Positions 45,033 through 54,651 of a DNA stretch of 64,000 nucleotides are shown one piece after another. The stretch is from Leptospira saintgironsiae (lineage in GTDB: Bacteria > Spirochaetota > Leptospiria > Leptospirales > Leptospiraceae). The stretch's first letter is position 1. Each line of letters opens with the position of its first letter. The notes under the pieces were generated by a model. It saw only the letters and a program-made list of their open reading frames with translations, did no database searches and was not told where the DNA came from. The position numbers and the translations under genes are program-made. Where the stretch lies: NCBI RefSeq assembly GCF_002811765.1, contig NZ_NPDR01000001.1, positions 124,001 through 188,000 on the forward strand. Direction: 5' to 3'.

Positions 45033-45707
45033 TCAGGATTCCGGATCTATCTCAAAGTTTGCGATATGATATACTTGTTGGGAACGAGTCATTACGAATT
45101 GAAATTGTTTTCTTCTTTCGTTCGGTTTTCCTTCGTTCAATACAACATACACATTTACTCTGGTAACCGGTTTATCATAAGAACCGTAATACTGCACTTG
45201 GATAGAATAATTTCCAGGTAACGCCTTGGACATGGTAAAAGTTTCCGGACCATATCCATCCACTACGTCTACATCGAGATTTCCTCCAGACTTGGTGGAG
45301 CGATTCGCGTAAAAACATTTTTCTCCGGTAGGATCTAAGACCCAAAGATCCACATCTGTCGCGGTATCCCAGGTTAGAACCACTTTGATATCTCGTGGGG
45401 GAACAGCAGCGAAGAAGGAAACTCTATCACTTGCGTTACCCGCTTTTACTTCTATCAGATTTGTTCCAGGAGCAACTACTGTGCTTAAGGAAAATTTTCC
45501 ACCTTGTAAACGGATCATTTGGGGAATTCCGTTAATTACGATAGTTGCCTTTTCCAGATTTCCACTAACAGACCCTGAAACAGTTTGGATCCTTTCAGTC
45601 GTGAAACCGCCATGAGGAGAATCTATAGTCACCGTTTGCGCAAATGTTGCAGATCCAAAAAGTAAAATAGCAACCAGGAGTGAATTATTGACCAATGTTG
45701 ATTTCAT
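45033..45707 (-). CDS. DUF2135 (YfaP-like) protein, first copy
   Basis: 224 residues with a signal peptide (cleavage near TFAQ). The C-terminal DUF2135 domain contains TATDVDLWVLDPTGE, GGNLDVDVVDGYGPETF and ALPGNYSIQVQYYGS, which matches the YfaP pattern DVDLHVxDPxGE...LDVDxxxGYGPE closely. The acidic residues look suited to metal binding. Its start overlaps the macroglobulin stop by 23 nt, so it is coupled to it. The role is unknown; genes for such proteins accompany YfaS-type macroglobulins. Confidence 0.85.
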   Translation of the reverse strand: MKSTLVNNSLLVAILLFGSATFAQTVTIDSPHGGFTTERIQTVSGSVSGNLEKATIVINGIPQMIRLQGGKFSLSTVVAPGTNLIEVKAGNASDRVSFFAAVPPRDIKVVLTWDTATDVDLWVLDPTGEKCFYANRSTKSGGNLDVDVVDGYGPETFTMSKALPGNYSIQVQYYGSYDKPVTRVNVYVVLNEGKPNERRKQFQFVMTRSQQVYHIANFEIDPES

Positions 45708-48700
45708 CGTCTGAACTCGCTCCTGTTACTTCTGAATAATACATTAAAGAAGCTCTGGCTGGAATTACCTTATACTTTCCACCCACTTCTGCTCTGATAA
45801 AATATCTGACCTTAAATTCTTTTGTAGGACCTCCTACAAAGAAAACAGCTCGATCGTCGTAAACCTGACGACTTAGATATTCCATCTTTAGATCCCCTGC
45901 ATAATACTCTGCATCTCTTTGTAGGAAAGAGAATCCAGGTAGCAGAGAATCTTCTACTTGGTAATAAGAATCTACATCGCCTTCTTTCTGAACTGAAACT
46001 TCGACCATAACAAGATCGCCTGGTTGGAAAGATTTGGATTCCACAGGAGTGATATCATTCGAATCCACTTTTAATTTATAATAGGTTCGTTTTACTTTGA
46101 TACCATTAGTGTAAGCTTGTATTTTTTTGCTTCTATCCGTGTAATACAAAGAAGCAGTTGCATAAAGTACAGGCCCGTCCTTCTTCAAAACTTCTACTTT
46201 GTTTGGTCCCGAACGTATCAGCTCGGAAGGGATCGGGATCTTATACAATTCTCCCTGTTCTGACTTAGGAGGAAGAGTTACTGTTTTTAAACTGGTTCCG
46301 TTTAGTACAATCTCCACATTAGCAGGTGTTTCAGATTCGCGAACAGAAGCTAAAAACTCAGATAACGCTAATACAGCAGCAGAGGTATCTCTTGAGTTAT
46401 TCCAAGCTAACTCAATACGATTGGATAAAAGAGAAGAGGCAAGATTTGCAAGAATGACCTTATCTTCTCCCAATCGAACTCCTGCACTCAATAGTGCAGA
46501 AATAGTTTCGATCCTGTCTTCTTCCCAACGAGGATTTTTACCATAAGAAGTAAGTTTGAAGAAGGCCTTCTTTCCAAATCCACTGGATTCTATACCTTTT
46601 TTAAACCAAGTAGAACCTTCTGCCTTTTTACCTTTATTAGCTAATGTTAATGCAAGCAACGCCTGCCCATATTGATTCAATTTGGCAGAAGATTTTACTA
46701 GACCATCTACAATTGAGTCTTCTAAATTTCCGCCTTCACTTAAGGAGAATATGATATATGCTTTTGCATTCGGAGAAAGATCTCCTTTGCCTAAGACATC
46801 ATACAAATACGCCCTGGCTCGATTCAATACTGGAGCCGAAACCTTGGCTCCATTTTTCTGACTAACTGCTAATCCTCTATAAACATAAGCGGACATCAGA
46901 ACATCACTTTCCACTCCTCCTTCGAACCAACCGAATCCACCATCAGTTCGTTGGAGTTCCGACACTCTTTTCAATCCTACATCTATCATCTTAGGAAGTT
47001 CCTTCCTAAGTCTTTCATTGATGAACCCTGCTTTTTGAGCGGATAGAAGAGGATAAAATCTACTCATAGTTTGTTCCACACAACCATAAGGATAATCGGC
47101 AAGATAATCCAAAGATTGTCTTAAGGCAGGTAAAGAAGCAGGGCTCAATCGAATTTCCAAACGAGGATCTCCCAATTCTTTAGGTGCTTCTAAGTTTAGA
47201 ACTCCGGAATGTTCTCCTTCTTCCATTCCTAAACTATCCGAAATGGTTTTAGGCAATCCCCAAGTCTTGAGTGGAATTTCTGATTTAAGTAAATCTTGGT
47301 AGCCGGAACCCGCGGCAAGAATACTGATCTTTGCGGATTTGATCTTAGGATCTGCAATAGTCTGAACATCAAAATGTAAAGATTGGTTTTGGCCAGGTTC
47401 CAAATTGATCGTAGTCTCAGAGTTACCTAAAATTTTTGCGCCTTCTGCTTTTACTGTAACTTTGATAGGAAGTTTGGTTGGAGATTGATTGGAAATCGTA
47501 GCGGAAACTTTTTGGGTCTCCCCTTTGATGATAAATCTTGGCATTCCGCCTAAGATCATTAGATCCTTTTTAGTAATAAAACTAGTTTGTCCTCTTCCTA
47601 CTTTTGTATCAGGAGTGATTGCAATCGCAGTCACTCTCCAAGAAGTTAAATTATCCGGAAGATTAAAACTAACTGTTGCAGTTCCATCAGGCCCTGTTTT
47701 TACTTTTGCATTCCAATAACTTGTATCTTTAAAACGATCCCGAGCCTGGTCCTCGTTTTTCATTGCAGAATAAACAGAATCTCCCTTTTTACCCAAAGCC
47801 AGTTTTAATCTTTTGTTCTCTGAATAACCAAAGAATTTATAGGCAGAAGCCAAAGTGGTCTGCACGTTATTCCTTCTTGGATGATAGAAGAATGTTCCTA
47901 TATTAGGGGTTTTCTCCTCTTTAATTTGATAAATTGCTTCATCTACAATCGCGAGAGAAACTTCTGCAGAAACTCCAGCGCCACCCAGGCCAGTAGTTTT
48001 CAAACGAATCTCTGCCTTATCACCTGGACGATATACTTTGCGTCCTGGTTCCAGAGCCACTTTCAAGAACTTCTGCTCAGGAGGAGCGACCACTCTTACT
48101 TGGCTTTTATAAACATCATTTCCAGAGAACTGAACAGCAGATAACGTGAAGTTTGGACTCATCTCCGCTGTGATCGGAACTGCATATTTCAAAGCATTTC
48201 CTTTCATCTTTACGACTTCTTTTTTAAAGATACGATTTCCTTCTAATGTTAAGATCATATGTCCGTTGGAAACAGGACTTAAAACAAGGATCTCAGCAGT
48301 GTCTCCTACAGAATAAATATCTTTACCTGGTTTTAGAGTAATATCTTTGAAAGGAATTTCGATAGAATCGGAAACTGAAGAAGCCCAGAAAAATGTTTCT
48401 GACTTTGTAAGATTTCCACTCGGATCTTTTGTCTCAGCGACCAAAACAAATTGTCCTCTTTTAGGAATTGTGAAAGAAGCAGTCCCAACTCCAGAAGCGG
48501 AAGTCATCACAGACAAAGAAGAAATTTTAGAACGATTTGCCTCTTTTACAAATTGAATATCTCTATTATAAAGAATAAGATCTACATTTCTATTTCCCAC
48601 CATTTTCTGGCGTTCGACTTCGCTCAAAGTTTTGTCATAAGCGATCAAATTTACTGTTAACTTTGCTTCCTTACCTGGCTCATAAACTGAATTATCTTTA

Positions 48701-50304
48701 GAGATCCTCACAAAGAATGCACTTCGATTTACGGAGAAGGAAGCGGATCCATCTAAGGTCATATCCTCAGCCTGAACAGAAGCAATTACTGTATAAATAG
48801 AATCCGCATCTGATTTATCCGGCTTAAAGCTGATAGAATATTGCCCTTTGGAATCTAATTTTCCTTTTCCATCCAAGACCAACTCTTGTTTATCACTTTG
48901 ACCGGACTGCTCCAAATAATCGGAAGAAGCATCAAAGTTAATCGTTCCCACAGGAGAATAATCGAATTTAGGTCTGCGAAATACCCTATAAGCAACCTCT
49001 TGTCCTGCAACTGGTTGGCCGTAATAATATCTAGCCTTTACAAGAGCGTTTACTTCTTCTCTTTGTAAATAATTGGATTTAGGAACGGACACTGAAACAA
49101 GGAAAGTAGGTTTTTTATAAGCCTCCACGGCAAACTCAGTTTGGAAGGTTTTATCACGAAAATTTAATATAAGAGAATAATTTCCAAGAGTTGTATTTTC
49201 AGATTCAGGAACTACAAATTCTCCTGAAAAAGTTCCATTGTCTCCCGAAATATTAATAGGAACACTTGGTATAGAAGTTTCTCCCTGTTCACTTGCAACC
49301 GCGATTACACCAGCACCAGAAATGGTTCTATAATCATCTTGGGAGAAGTTTCTAACAATTCCCTTAAAATAAACGGTATCTCCCGGTCTATATACAGGGC
49401 GGTCTGTATACATATAGGCTCTCGGCCCACCTTCTCCATAAAAGGAACTGGAATAAAATTCAGGATCGGAAACCGAATATTCTCCATTCTTATGAGCGAG
49501 AACCAATCCTTTTACGGGACTTTTTCCTTTATAAAAATAAGTTCCGTCGGAATTTGTTTTTCCTGTTTGGAATGCTTGGCCATTCTCCAAATTAAAAAGA
49601 GTGAGATCCACATCTGCAACTGGCTCTCCACTATCTTTGCGGCCTACGTATACAAAAGTTTCTGCATCAGATTGTTTTACTAAAAAGTTCAAACCTGATT
49701 TGATCAGAATCGTATAAGCTAACTGAGATCCGGAAACACCCTCAACCAGATAAACACCATTGTCACGGATCGGAACAGGGACCCTACGATAGGCCCAGAA
49801 AGAAGTAACAGTCGGAATGGAGAATGTAGCGACCAATTCTTGGTCTTTTAAAATTGCAGGGATCGCGAGAGTTTTTTCCTCATTAGGTTTTTCATAATCA
49901 ATTCCTAATGTTTTTTTAAGCTCGGATCTTGTCTTAGAATTGAATTCTTTTCTGGCAACTTTACGGAAATCGTTCCTGAATTTATCAACAGTTCTTGTAA
50001 ATAATGCAATTGGATTTCCAAATGCTCCGTCATTATTCTCTTGGACCAATCTTTCTTTTACTTTTTTGGTTAAGAAGGCCTGAGGATCTGCGATCTTATA
50101 TACTCTAAATTCGTAATTTACAGTTCCGTTTCCTTCCAGGTTCACGTAAGCGTTCTCACCTGAGCCGAAACTTCTGTCTGTTCCGAGATAGAATGCTGCG
50201 GAACCGAATAAATTCGGTTTCACATAAAATAATCCTAATGCAGAGATCAAAATTGCGAGAAAAGAGAATATTATCTTTTTACGATCCGATACACGAGTTC
50301 TCAT
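45685..50304 (-). CDS. Bacterial alpha-2-macroglobulin with thioester
   Basis: 1539 residues, typical length. An N-terminal membrane anchor (~10-28) precedes many macroglobulin domains; MG motifs include YTDRPVYRPGDTVYFKGIV and DNLTSWRVTAIAITPDT. The thioester motif Cys1075-Val-Glu-Gln1078 is intact (YGCVEQTMSRFYPLLSAQ) and is followed by alpha-alpha toroid repeats. Such proteins trap proteases by covalent attachment after bait-region cleavage and are thought to guard the periplasm of damaged cells. It lacks a lipobox. An AGGA site lies 8 nt before the ATG. The operon partners are DUF1175 upstream and DUF2135 proteins downstream. Confidence 0.95.
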   Translation of the reverse strand: MRTRVSDRKKIIFSFLAILISALGLFYVKPNLFGSAAFYLGTDRSFGSGENAYVNLEGNGTVNYEFRVYKIADPQAFLTKKVKERLVQENNDGAFGNPIALFTRTVDKFRNDFRKVARKEFNSKTRSELKKTLGIDYEKPNEEKTLAIPAILKDQELVATFSIPTVTSFWAYRRVPVPIRDNGVYLVEGVSGSQLAYTILIKSGLNFLVKQSDAETFVYVGRKDSGEPVADVDLTLFNLENGQAFQTGKTNSDGTYFYKGKSPVKGLVLAHKNGEYSVSDPEFYSSSFYGEGGPRAYMYTDRPVYRPGDTVYFKGIVRNFSQDDYRTISGAGVIAVASEQGETSIPSVPINISGDNGTFSGEFVVPESENTTLGNYSLILNFRDKTFQTEFAVEAYKKPTFLVSVSVPKSNYLQREEVNALVKARYYYGQPVAGQEVAYRVFRRPKFDYSPVGTINFDASSDYLEQSGQSDKQELVLDGKGKLDSKGQYSISFKPDKSDADSIYTVIASVQAEDMTLDGSASFSVNRSAFFVRISKDNSVYEPGKEAKLTVNLIAYDKTLSEVERQKMVGNRNVDLILYNRDIQFVKEANRSKISSLSVMTSASGVGTASFTIPKRGQFVLVAETKDPSGNLTKSETFFWASSVSDSIEIPFKDITLKPGKDIYSVGDTAEILVLSPVSNGHMILTLEGNRIFKKEVVKMKGNALKYAVPITAEMSPNFTLSAVQFSGNDVYKSQVRVVAPPEQKFLKVALEPGRKVYRPGDKAEIRLKTTGLGGAGVSAEVSLAIVDEAIYQIKEEKTPNIGTFFYHPRRNNVQTTLASAYKFFGYSENKRLKLALGKKGDSVYSAMKNEDQARDRFKDTSYWNAKVKTGPDGTATVSFNLPDNLTSWRVTAIAITPDTKVGRGQTSFITKKDLMILGGMPRFIIKGETQKVSATISNQSPTKLPIKVTVKAEGAKILGNSETTINLEPGQNQSLHFDVQTIADPKIKSAKISILAAGSGYQDLLKSEIPLKTWGLPKTISDSLGMEEGEHSGVLNLEAPKELGDPRLEIRLSPASLPALRQSLDYLADYPYGCVEQTMSRFYPLLSAQKAGFINERLRKELPKMIDVGLKRVSELQRTDGGFGWFEGGVESDVLMSAYVYRGLAVSQKNGAKVSAPVLNRARAYLYDVLGKGDLSPNAKAYIIFSLSEGGNLEDSIVDGLVKSSAKLNQYGQALLALTLANKGKKAEGSTWFKKGIESSGFGKKAFFKLTSYGKNPRWEEDRIETISALLSAGVRLGEDKVILANLASSLLSNRIELAWNNSRDTSAAVLALSEFLASVRESETPANVEIVLNGTSLKTVTLPPKSEQGELYKIPIPSELIRSGPNKVEVLKKDGPVLYATASLYYTDRSKKIQAYTNGIKVKRTYYKLKVDSNDITPVESKSFQPGDLVMVEVSVQKEGDVDSYYQVEDSLLPGFSFLQRDAEYYAGDLKMEYLSRQVYDDRAVFFVGGPTKEFKVRYFIRAEVGGKYKVIPARASLMYYSEVTGASSDDEINIGQ

Positions 50305-50314
50305 TCTGAAATTC

Positions 50315-51256
50315 CTATTCTAAAATCCGAAATCTATATACCCCAAGAAAATTTCGGTTATTCTTTTCTGGGGAAAACAACACACTTCTTTCCAATTCTT
50401 TTGCTCGGATCAATTTGATGCCTCGATCCGAACCAGTATGATATAAAAGCTGGGGATTTTTACTTTCTCCCTCTATCAAGATCATAGAATGGAAATTTGT
50501 TCCGACCCCTCGATCCGATCTGAAAAAGAGAATATCTCCCGCTAGTCCAGACTCTAACTCTTTTGAAACAAAATAAGTATGGAACTTTTCCAAACTTTCT
50601 GCGTCCGCAAATTCTCCGAATTTACCCTCACCAGTTCGAAATAAATTTTTACCAATATAGGGTATATCCGGGTAATTAAATTCCCGGACATCCGGCAAAT
50701 TTTTATCCAACAAGATCCCGGTCCGAGTTTGCCAATCCTGAGTATGAGCCTTTAGAGACTCCTTATATGCGAAACGAATCAATCCGCTGCAATCTCTTTC
50801 CTTCAGATTCCAGGAGGAATTTTCTTTTAAATATTGTGATAAAGAGATTCTAACAAACCAATCTCGAAATGCCTGGCGATCTGATTCAGTTCTAAGTTCC
50901 GCAGAATCAGGAAACCCATCCTGATCGAAATCCCCATCTCGGCTGTAGAGGGAAATCTTAACTGTTTTGCCTTTTTCAGTTCGGATCGTAACATTTGCTG
51001 GGATCATACCCGCTTGCACACGTAAGACATCTTCTCTTTCGTTTTTTTCGGTCGAGAGAAGTTTGAGTAATTCAGGATCTATGTTTTCCCATAGGAAATG
51101 ATCTTTCGCGCCAAAGAGTGGATTCAAAATTTTTAAGACGGCAACTGATTTACCGTCTGCAGGCATTCTTAGTTCAGTCGGATCCAGAACGGATTCAAAA
51201 TAAGAATTACATTCAAATAAAATGAATATTAGAAGATAGTAAATCCGAAATCGCAC
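50315..51256 (-). CDS. DUF1175 (YfaT-like) lipoprotein
   Basis: 313 residues from a GTG start. A short signal ends in ILFEC, a lipobox. The DUF1175 pattern is clear: [28 protein letters not shown], followed by [16 protein letters not shown] with a Cys and Arg, and [10 protein letters not shown] near the end. The CSGLIRFAY and the later His give a likely cysteine-peptidase-like (NlpC/P60-type) fold with Cys and His, which is my inference. YfaT is the neighbour of the YfaS macroglobulin in E. coli. It is 10 nt before the macroglobulin gene. Confidence 0.85.
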   Translation of the reverse strand: MRFRIYYLLIFILFECNSYFESVLDPTELRMPADGKSVAVLKILNPLFGAKDHFLWENIDPELLKLLSTEKNEREDVLRVQAGMIPANVTIRTEKGKTVKISLYSRDGDFDQDGFPDSAELRTESDRQAFRDWFVRISLSQYLKENSSWNLKERDCSGLIRFAYKESLKAHTQDWQTRTGILLDKNLPDVREFNYPDIPYIGKNLFRTGEGKFGEFADAESLEKFHTYFVSKELESGLAGDILFFRSDRGVGTNFHSMILIEGESKNPQLLYHTGSDRGIKLIRAKELERSVLFSPEKNNRNFLGVYRFRILE

Positions 51257-51259
51257 AGA

Positions 51260-51754
51260 TCAGTAACCCAATGCCTTTCTGATTTTTTCAGGAATATCTT
51301 CGAACTTAGGATATTTATGCTTTTTGCCATCGGGAAAAATAACGTAATAGGTTCCGTTCAGAACTTCCATATAGTAATTTCCCTTCTTCTTTTGTCCTAT
51401 AGAAGACTTGTCCATCTCTTTTACCATTGCTTGATATCTAGAAGGAAGCTCCTGCCAAGAACCATAAACCTGGATCTCTCCTGCATGATTCACGGTGTAC
51501 ATTCCATTCTCATGCATGATCTTGATTCCGTTATAATCAAAAACTTCTAGAACATTTACTTTAGGTTCTTTCTTTTTAGGTTTTTCATTCGGATCAAAAC
51601 CCATCGGTTCAGCCGAAGGAATATTATAATGAACTACTGATTTGGAATCATGTCTTCTGTTTCGAGTAAGAAGTATATAAAGATAGGAAAGGCCGGATAA
51701 AGCCAGCGCAGCAAAAATCAGATAATCAAAATGTCTGGCAATCCATCCCATCAC
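51260..51754 (-). CDS. Membrane-anchored hypothetical protein
   Basis: 164 residues from a GTG at 51754 or the ATG directly after it. One N-terminal membrane helix (YLIFAALALSGLSYLYILL) and a charged periplasmic or cytosolic domain rich in Lys (KPKKKEPKVNVLEV, DGKKHKYPKFEDIPEK). Unrecognised. It overlaps the upstream lipoprotein gene by 4 nt and lies 3 nt before DUF1175, so it belongs to the macroglobulin operon. Confidence 0.6.
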   Translation of the reverse strand: MMGWIARHFDYLIFAALALSGLSYLYILLTRNRRHDSKSVVHYNIPSAEPMGFDPNEKPKKKEPKVNVLEVFDYNGIKIMHENGMYTVNHAGEIQVYGSWQELPSRYQAMVKEMDKSSIGQKKKGNYYMEVLNGTYYVIFPDGKKHKYPKFEDIPEKIRKALGY

Positions 51755-52080
51755 TTCAATCTAAACTCGATCGCCTTACATGCAAAAGGAACTGGATCTC
51801 CTGCCTGGATCCAAAAACTACATTTTTCGAAAGCGACTGAGGCAACACAGTTGTCCACATCCTTCTTCCTTTGTTTACCTGGAACTAAAGAAGTTATCTG
51901 TCTACTCGATCCGCATTCCGCATCTTTTGCAGCGTAAGCCACCATGATCTTAGTTCCTGCTTCTCCGAAAGTATAAAAATCGTCGTCCACATTGGAACAA
52001 TTCGACAAACCTATAGTTAAGATTATAAGAAGAATTAGGCTTTTACAGGCAGTTCTAAAACTTAAAGAGTTAAATTTCAT
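51751..52080 (-). CDS. Small Cys-containing lipoprotein
   Basis: 109 residues from the ATG at 52080. The lipobox is IGLSNC; four further Cys in the mature part (DAECGSSRQ, DNCVAS, EKCSFW, PFACKA) could form two disulfides. Similar to other small leptospiral lipoproteins of unknown function. It overlaps the LEA14-like gene by 11 nt and the next gene by 4 nt. Confidence 0.65.
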   Translation of the reverse strand: MKFNSLSFRTACKSLILLIILTIGLSNCSNVDDDFYTFGEAGTKIMVAYAAKDAECGSSRQITSLVPGKQRKKDVDNCVASVAFEKCSFWIQAGDPVPFACKAIEFRLK

Positions 52081-52651
52081 GCTCCGGCTTCTTAGGTGGT
52101 AATAATCGTATTTTTTCATCCAAAGGAAGATCTACTTCTCCTAAAGCGGTTTTGTATCTTACGCTTCCTTTCATTCTCAAATTCGGATCTTTTCCAGCGA
52201 CTAGGTTTGTGACTACTAAAATTCCAAGTAATAGTTTATCCTGGTTTTCTCTCTTTTCAAAGCTTGTTTCTATTCTGAGTTGGACAACAGTTTTAGAAAA
52301 AGCTGGGACTTCTGTTTCTTCTTCTGAAATTACCCGAGCTAATTCGGCGTCTTTTCCATCAGTGCCAGAAGTGATTACGCCAAGATCAAACTTATAAATT
52401 TTAACTGAAGAATCATTCGGGTTCTCTATTTCCAGCTTAGAAGTCATTACAATCTTGGGAGAAGGCGGAAAGGGTAGAATTTCTACCCTTTCCGTTTTGG
52501 TTTCCAAGATCCTAAACTTACAAGCCTGTAGCTTTTTAACATTCTCTCTTAAGTCTCCCAAGCAGGAGCTAAAAAGGAAGAAGGTCCCTAAAACTAAAAT
52601 CAAAGGCCGAAAGAAATTCGGCCCTTTTATATGCGGGGAAAATATTCCCAT
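52070..52651 (-). CDS. LEA14/WHy-like lipoprotein
   Basis: 193 residues starting at the ATG at 52651, which shares its A with the TGA stop of the dehydrogenase gene and has GGGAG a few nt upstream; the ATG at 52663 has no site. Lipobox FLFSSC. The mature domain has the KLEIENPNDSSVKIYKFDLGV block of LEA type-2/WHy proteins, which form immunoglobulin-like beta sandwiches and bind unfolded or lipid surfaces. The function is inferred from the fold. Confidence 0.65.
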   Translation of the reverse strand: MGIFSPHIKGPNFFRPLILVLGTFFLFSSCLGDLRENVKKLQACKFRILETKTERVEILPFPPSPKIVMTSKLEIENPNDSSVKIYKFDLGVITSGTDGKDAELARVISEEETEVPAFSKTVVQLRIETSFEKRENQDKLLLGILVVTNLVAGKDPNLRMKGSVRYKTALGEVDLPLDEKIRLLPPKKPEHEI

Positions 52652-53679
52652 CAAAGCTCCCATCCATTGGAAATGAGAACCTTTCCTCTAGTCATATTAT
52701 TTGCATATTCTTGGATCGCCTTATCCGCTTCTTTGAGTGGATATTTTGCAGCGATTTGAGTTTGGAATTCTTTTCCTAAAAGGGATCGGATCTCCGAAGT
52801 GATCTTCCAAATTTTAAAAGGACTTTGCTGAGGCATCCAAGAAGAAAGCCAGTAACCTTCTATCTTTTTGTCCTGAAAAATACCAAGTCCTGCATGATAA
52901 GAAATAGGCTCCTCTGATAACGCACCATAGACCACACATTTACTTCCGTAAGGCATAGCGGCCAAAGCTCTCCCTGTAATCTCTCCCGCAACTGCATCTA
53001 ACATAATAGTAGCATTCAGTTTATTGGACAGAACTCTAAGCTCTCTATCAAAATTAGGAGAGCTGGAATCAAGCACATGTTCAGCGCCTAAAGATTTAAG
53101 AAGATCAACTTGTTCTTTTCTTCTTACAACATGAATGCCGGGAATTCCTTTTTTATTAGAAAGTCTTAATAACATTTTTCCTAAGGCAGAAGCAGCGGCA
53201 GTTTGAACATAAGCCTTATGTTTCTCTCGAACAACTTGGTCGAGGAGAGCCCAAGCAGTGATAGGATTTACGAATAAACAAGCTCCTTGCTCTAAGCTTA
53301 CATCTTTTCCTAACGTAAAACAAGAATACGCATCTGTGATCATGTATTCTGCGTAAGGTCCGTCACCTTTATTTGGAGCAACACATGCGACTGGTTTACC
53401 AACTAGAGAATTTGCTCTCCAACCTCCGCCGCTTGCAATCACCAAACCGCTTCCTTCAAAACCAGGAACAACAGGAAGTTTTTTCTTAATTCCGTAAAGT
53501 CCTCTCATGAACATTAGGTCAGATGGATTGATAGAGCCAGAATGAACCTTAAGTAGAACTTCTCCCTTCTTTAGGGGCTTGAGTTCCTTTTCTACTATCT
53601 TAGCTCTTCCAGGCTCGTTGCTGTATTCTTTCAATTCGTATGCGAGATACGATTTTGGTAGTTCGAATTTTTTTGCCAT
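52651..53679 (-). CDS. Zinc-type alcohol dehydrogenase-like (MDR) oxidoreductase
   Basis: 342 residues of the medium-chain dehydrogenase/reductase family. It has the GroES-like N-terminal lobe (GEVLLKVHSGSINPSDLMFMRGLYG, PVVPGFEGSGLV) and a Rossmann lobe with AAASALGKMLLRL and AEHVLDSS. It lacks the zinc-binding Cys cluster of classic ADH and resembles quinone-oxidoreductase (QOR)-type members. The substrate is unknown; NADPH dependence is likely. An AGGA site lies 7 nt before the ATG. Confidence 0.88.
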   Translation of the reverse strand: MAKKFELPKSYLAYELKEYSNEPGRAKIVEKELKPLKKGEVLLKVHSGSINPSDLMFMRGLYGIKKKLPVVPGFEGSGLVIASGGGWRANSLVGKPVACVAPNKGDGPYAEYMITDAYSCFTLGKDVSLEQGACLFVNPITAWALLDQVVREKHKAYVQTAAASALGKMLLRLSNKKGIPGIHVVRRKEQVDLLKSLGAEHVLDSSSPNFDRELRVLSNKLNATIMLDAVAGEITGRALAAMPYGSKCVVYGALSEEPISYHAGLGIFQDKKIEGYWLSSWMPQQSPFKIWKITSEIRSLLGKEFQTQIAAKYPLKEADKAIQEYANNMTRGKVLISNGWEL

Positions 53680-53691
53680 TTGATTATCCTC

Positions 53692-54012
53692 TCACTCTTC
53701 GTCCTTTAACGTCAGATGCCGGATCATATCCGGTTTATTTTCTAGTATATGATTTTGTATAAATGCTTCCGCGTCCTCTTGTGTTTTGATAGAAAACCAA
53801 AGACCTTCGGGATAAGAAACCTGCACTGGACCCAACTCACAACGATCTAAACATCCTGATTTTTGGATTCGGATCTTACCTTTAAGTCCAAGTTCTTGTA
53901 CTCTCTTTTTCATATAAGCGAGCAATTGAGGAGATCCTTTCGGACCGCAAGATGGTCTTTCTCCTTCCGCTCTGACATTCTCGCAGACAAAAACATGCTT
54001 ATCAAAATACAT
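53692..54012 (-). CDS. Thioredoxin-like [2Fe-2S] ferredoxin
   Basis: 106 residues: CENVRAEGERPSCGPKG and KSGCLDRCELGP give the C-x11-C ... C-x3-C ligand pattern of thioredoxin-fold [2Fe-2S] ferredoxins. The C-terminal strands end IRHLTLKDEE. It carries electrons in the cytosol; partner unknown. First gene of the minus-strand run and 12 nt from the oxidoreductase, so the pair may work together. Confidence 0.88.
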   Translation of the reverse strand: MYFDKHVFVCENVRAEGERPSCGPKGSPQLLAYMKKRVQELGLKGKIRIQKSGCLDRCELGPVQVSYPEGLWFSIKTQEDAEAFIQNHILENKPDMIRHLTLKDEE

Positions 54013-54177
54013 TTAGGTACTTGCCTTTCCTCCTAATTTCCTATATAGGCAAAAGCTTTGAACCCATTTTTTCAGAGATTAGTTTGAAGCTCTAACAGTT
54101 GCCAGAACCTAAAAAAGATTTTTTTATGGTATTAAGAGGCTCGATTCTCGAGTATTTACTCATATTTGGAGAATAGG

Positions 54178-54651
54178 ATGAAACGTTCCGTAATACTAAT
54201 TATATTATCCTCACTATTATATTCCCTTTCCTTCTGCAAAAAAGAAGAGAAGCCTCTATTAGAGGCGGAAAAACCACTTTTCGAAAAAGTTTTGTCGGAA
54301 AACGATAAGACAATTCAATTTCTCTTAACAACGGAGAGTGTTTCTCCAGACGTAAGTGGATTAATTTCTTCCTTAAATTCTTTGAAAGAAGCAAAAGGTG
54401 GCTTGGAATCTTCTGCACTAGAAATGAAAAATGTACTGGAAGAGGCAAAATCTCCGGATGTGAGAATATCCTTTGAGGCCTATTCCAAGTTCAGCGAAAT
54501 TTTAGCGAGTACAATGAAGGTGCGTGGACTACAATCTGGAAGAAACCGTTTCTATTGTCCAATGGTCAAAAAGACATGGGTGTTTGCCGGTATGAAAATC
54601 CTGAATCCATACGCTCCGGATATGCGTGATTGTGGTGATCTTATTCCCTGA
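54178..54651 (+). CDS. DUF3347-like lipoprotein
   Basis: 157 residues from the ATG at 54178 (GGAG site, 6 nt spacing). Lipobox SLSFC. The mature part is helical and its C-terminus, FYCPMVKKTWVFAGMKILNPY followed by APDMRDCGDL, matches the C-x-x-M...I-x-NPY...M-x-x-C-G end of DUF3347, a domain found in heavy-metal efflux systems of the CusB/CusA type. Two Cys, two Met are candidate Cu or other metal ligands. The metal role is inferred from the family. Confidence 0.65.
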   Translation: MKRSVILIILSSLLYSLSFCKKEEKPLLEAEKPLFEKVLSENDKTIQFLLTTESVSPDVSGLISSLNSLKEAKGGLESSALEMKNVLEEAKSPDVRISFEAYSKFSEILASTMKVRGLQSGRNRFYCPMVKKTWVFAGMKILNPYAPDMRDCGDLIP

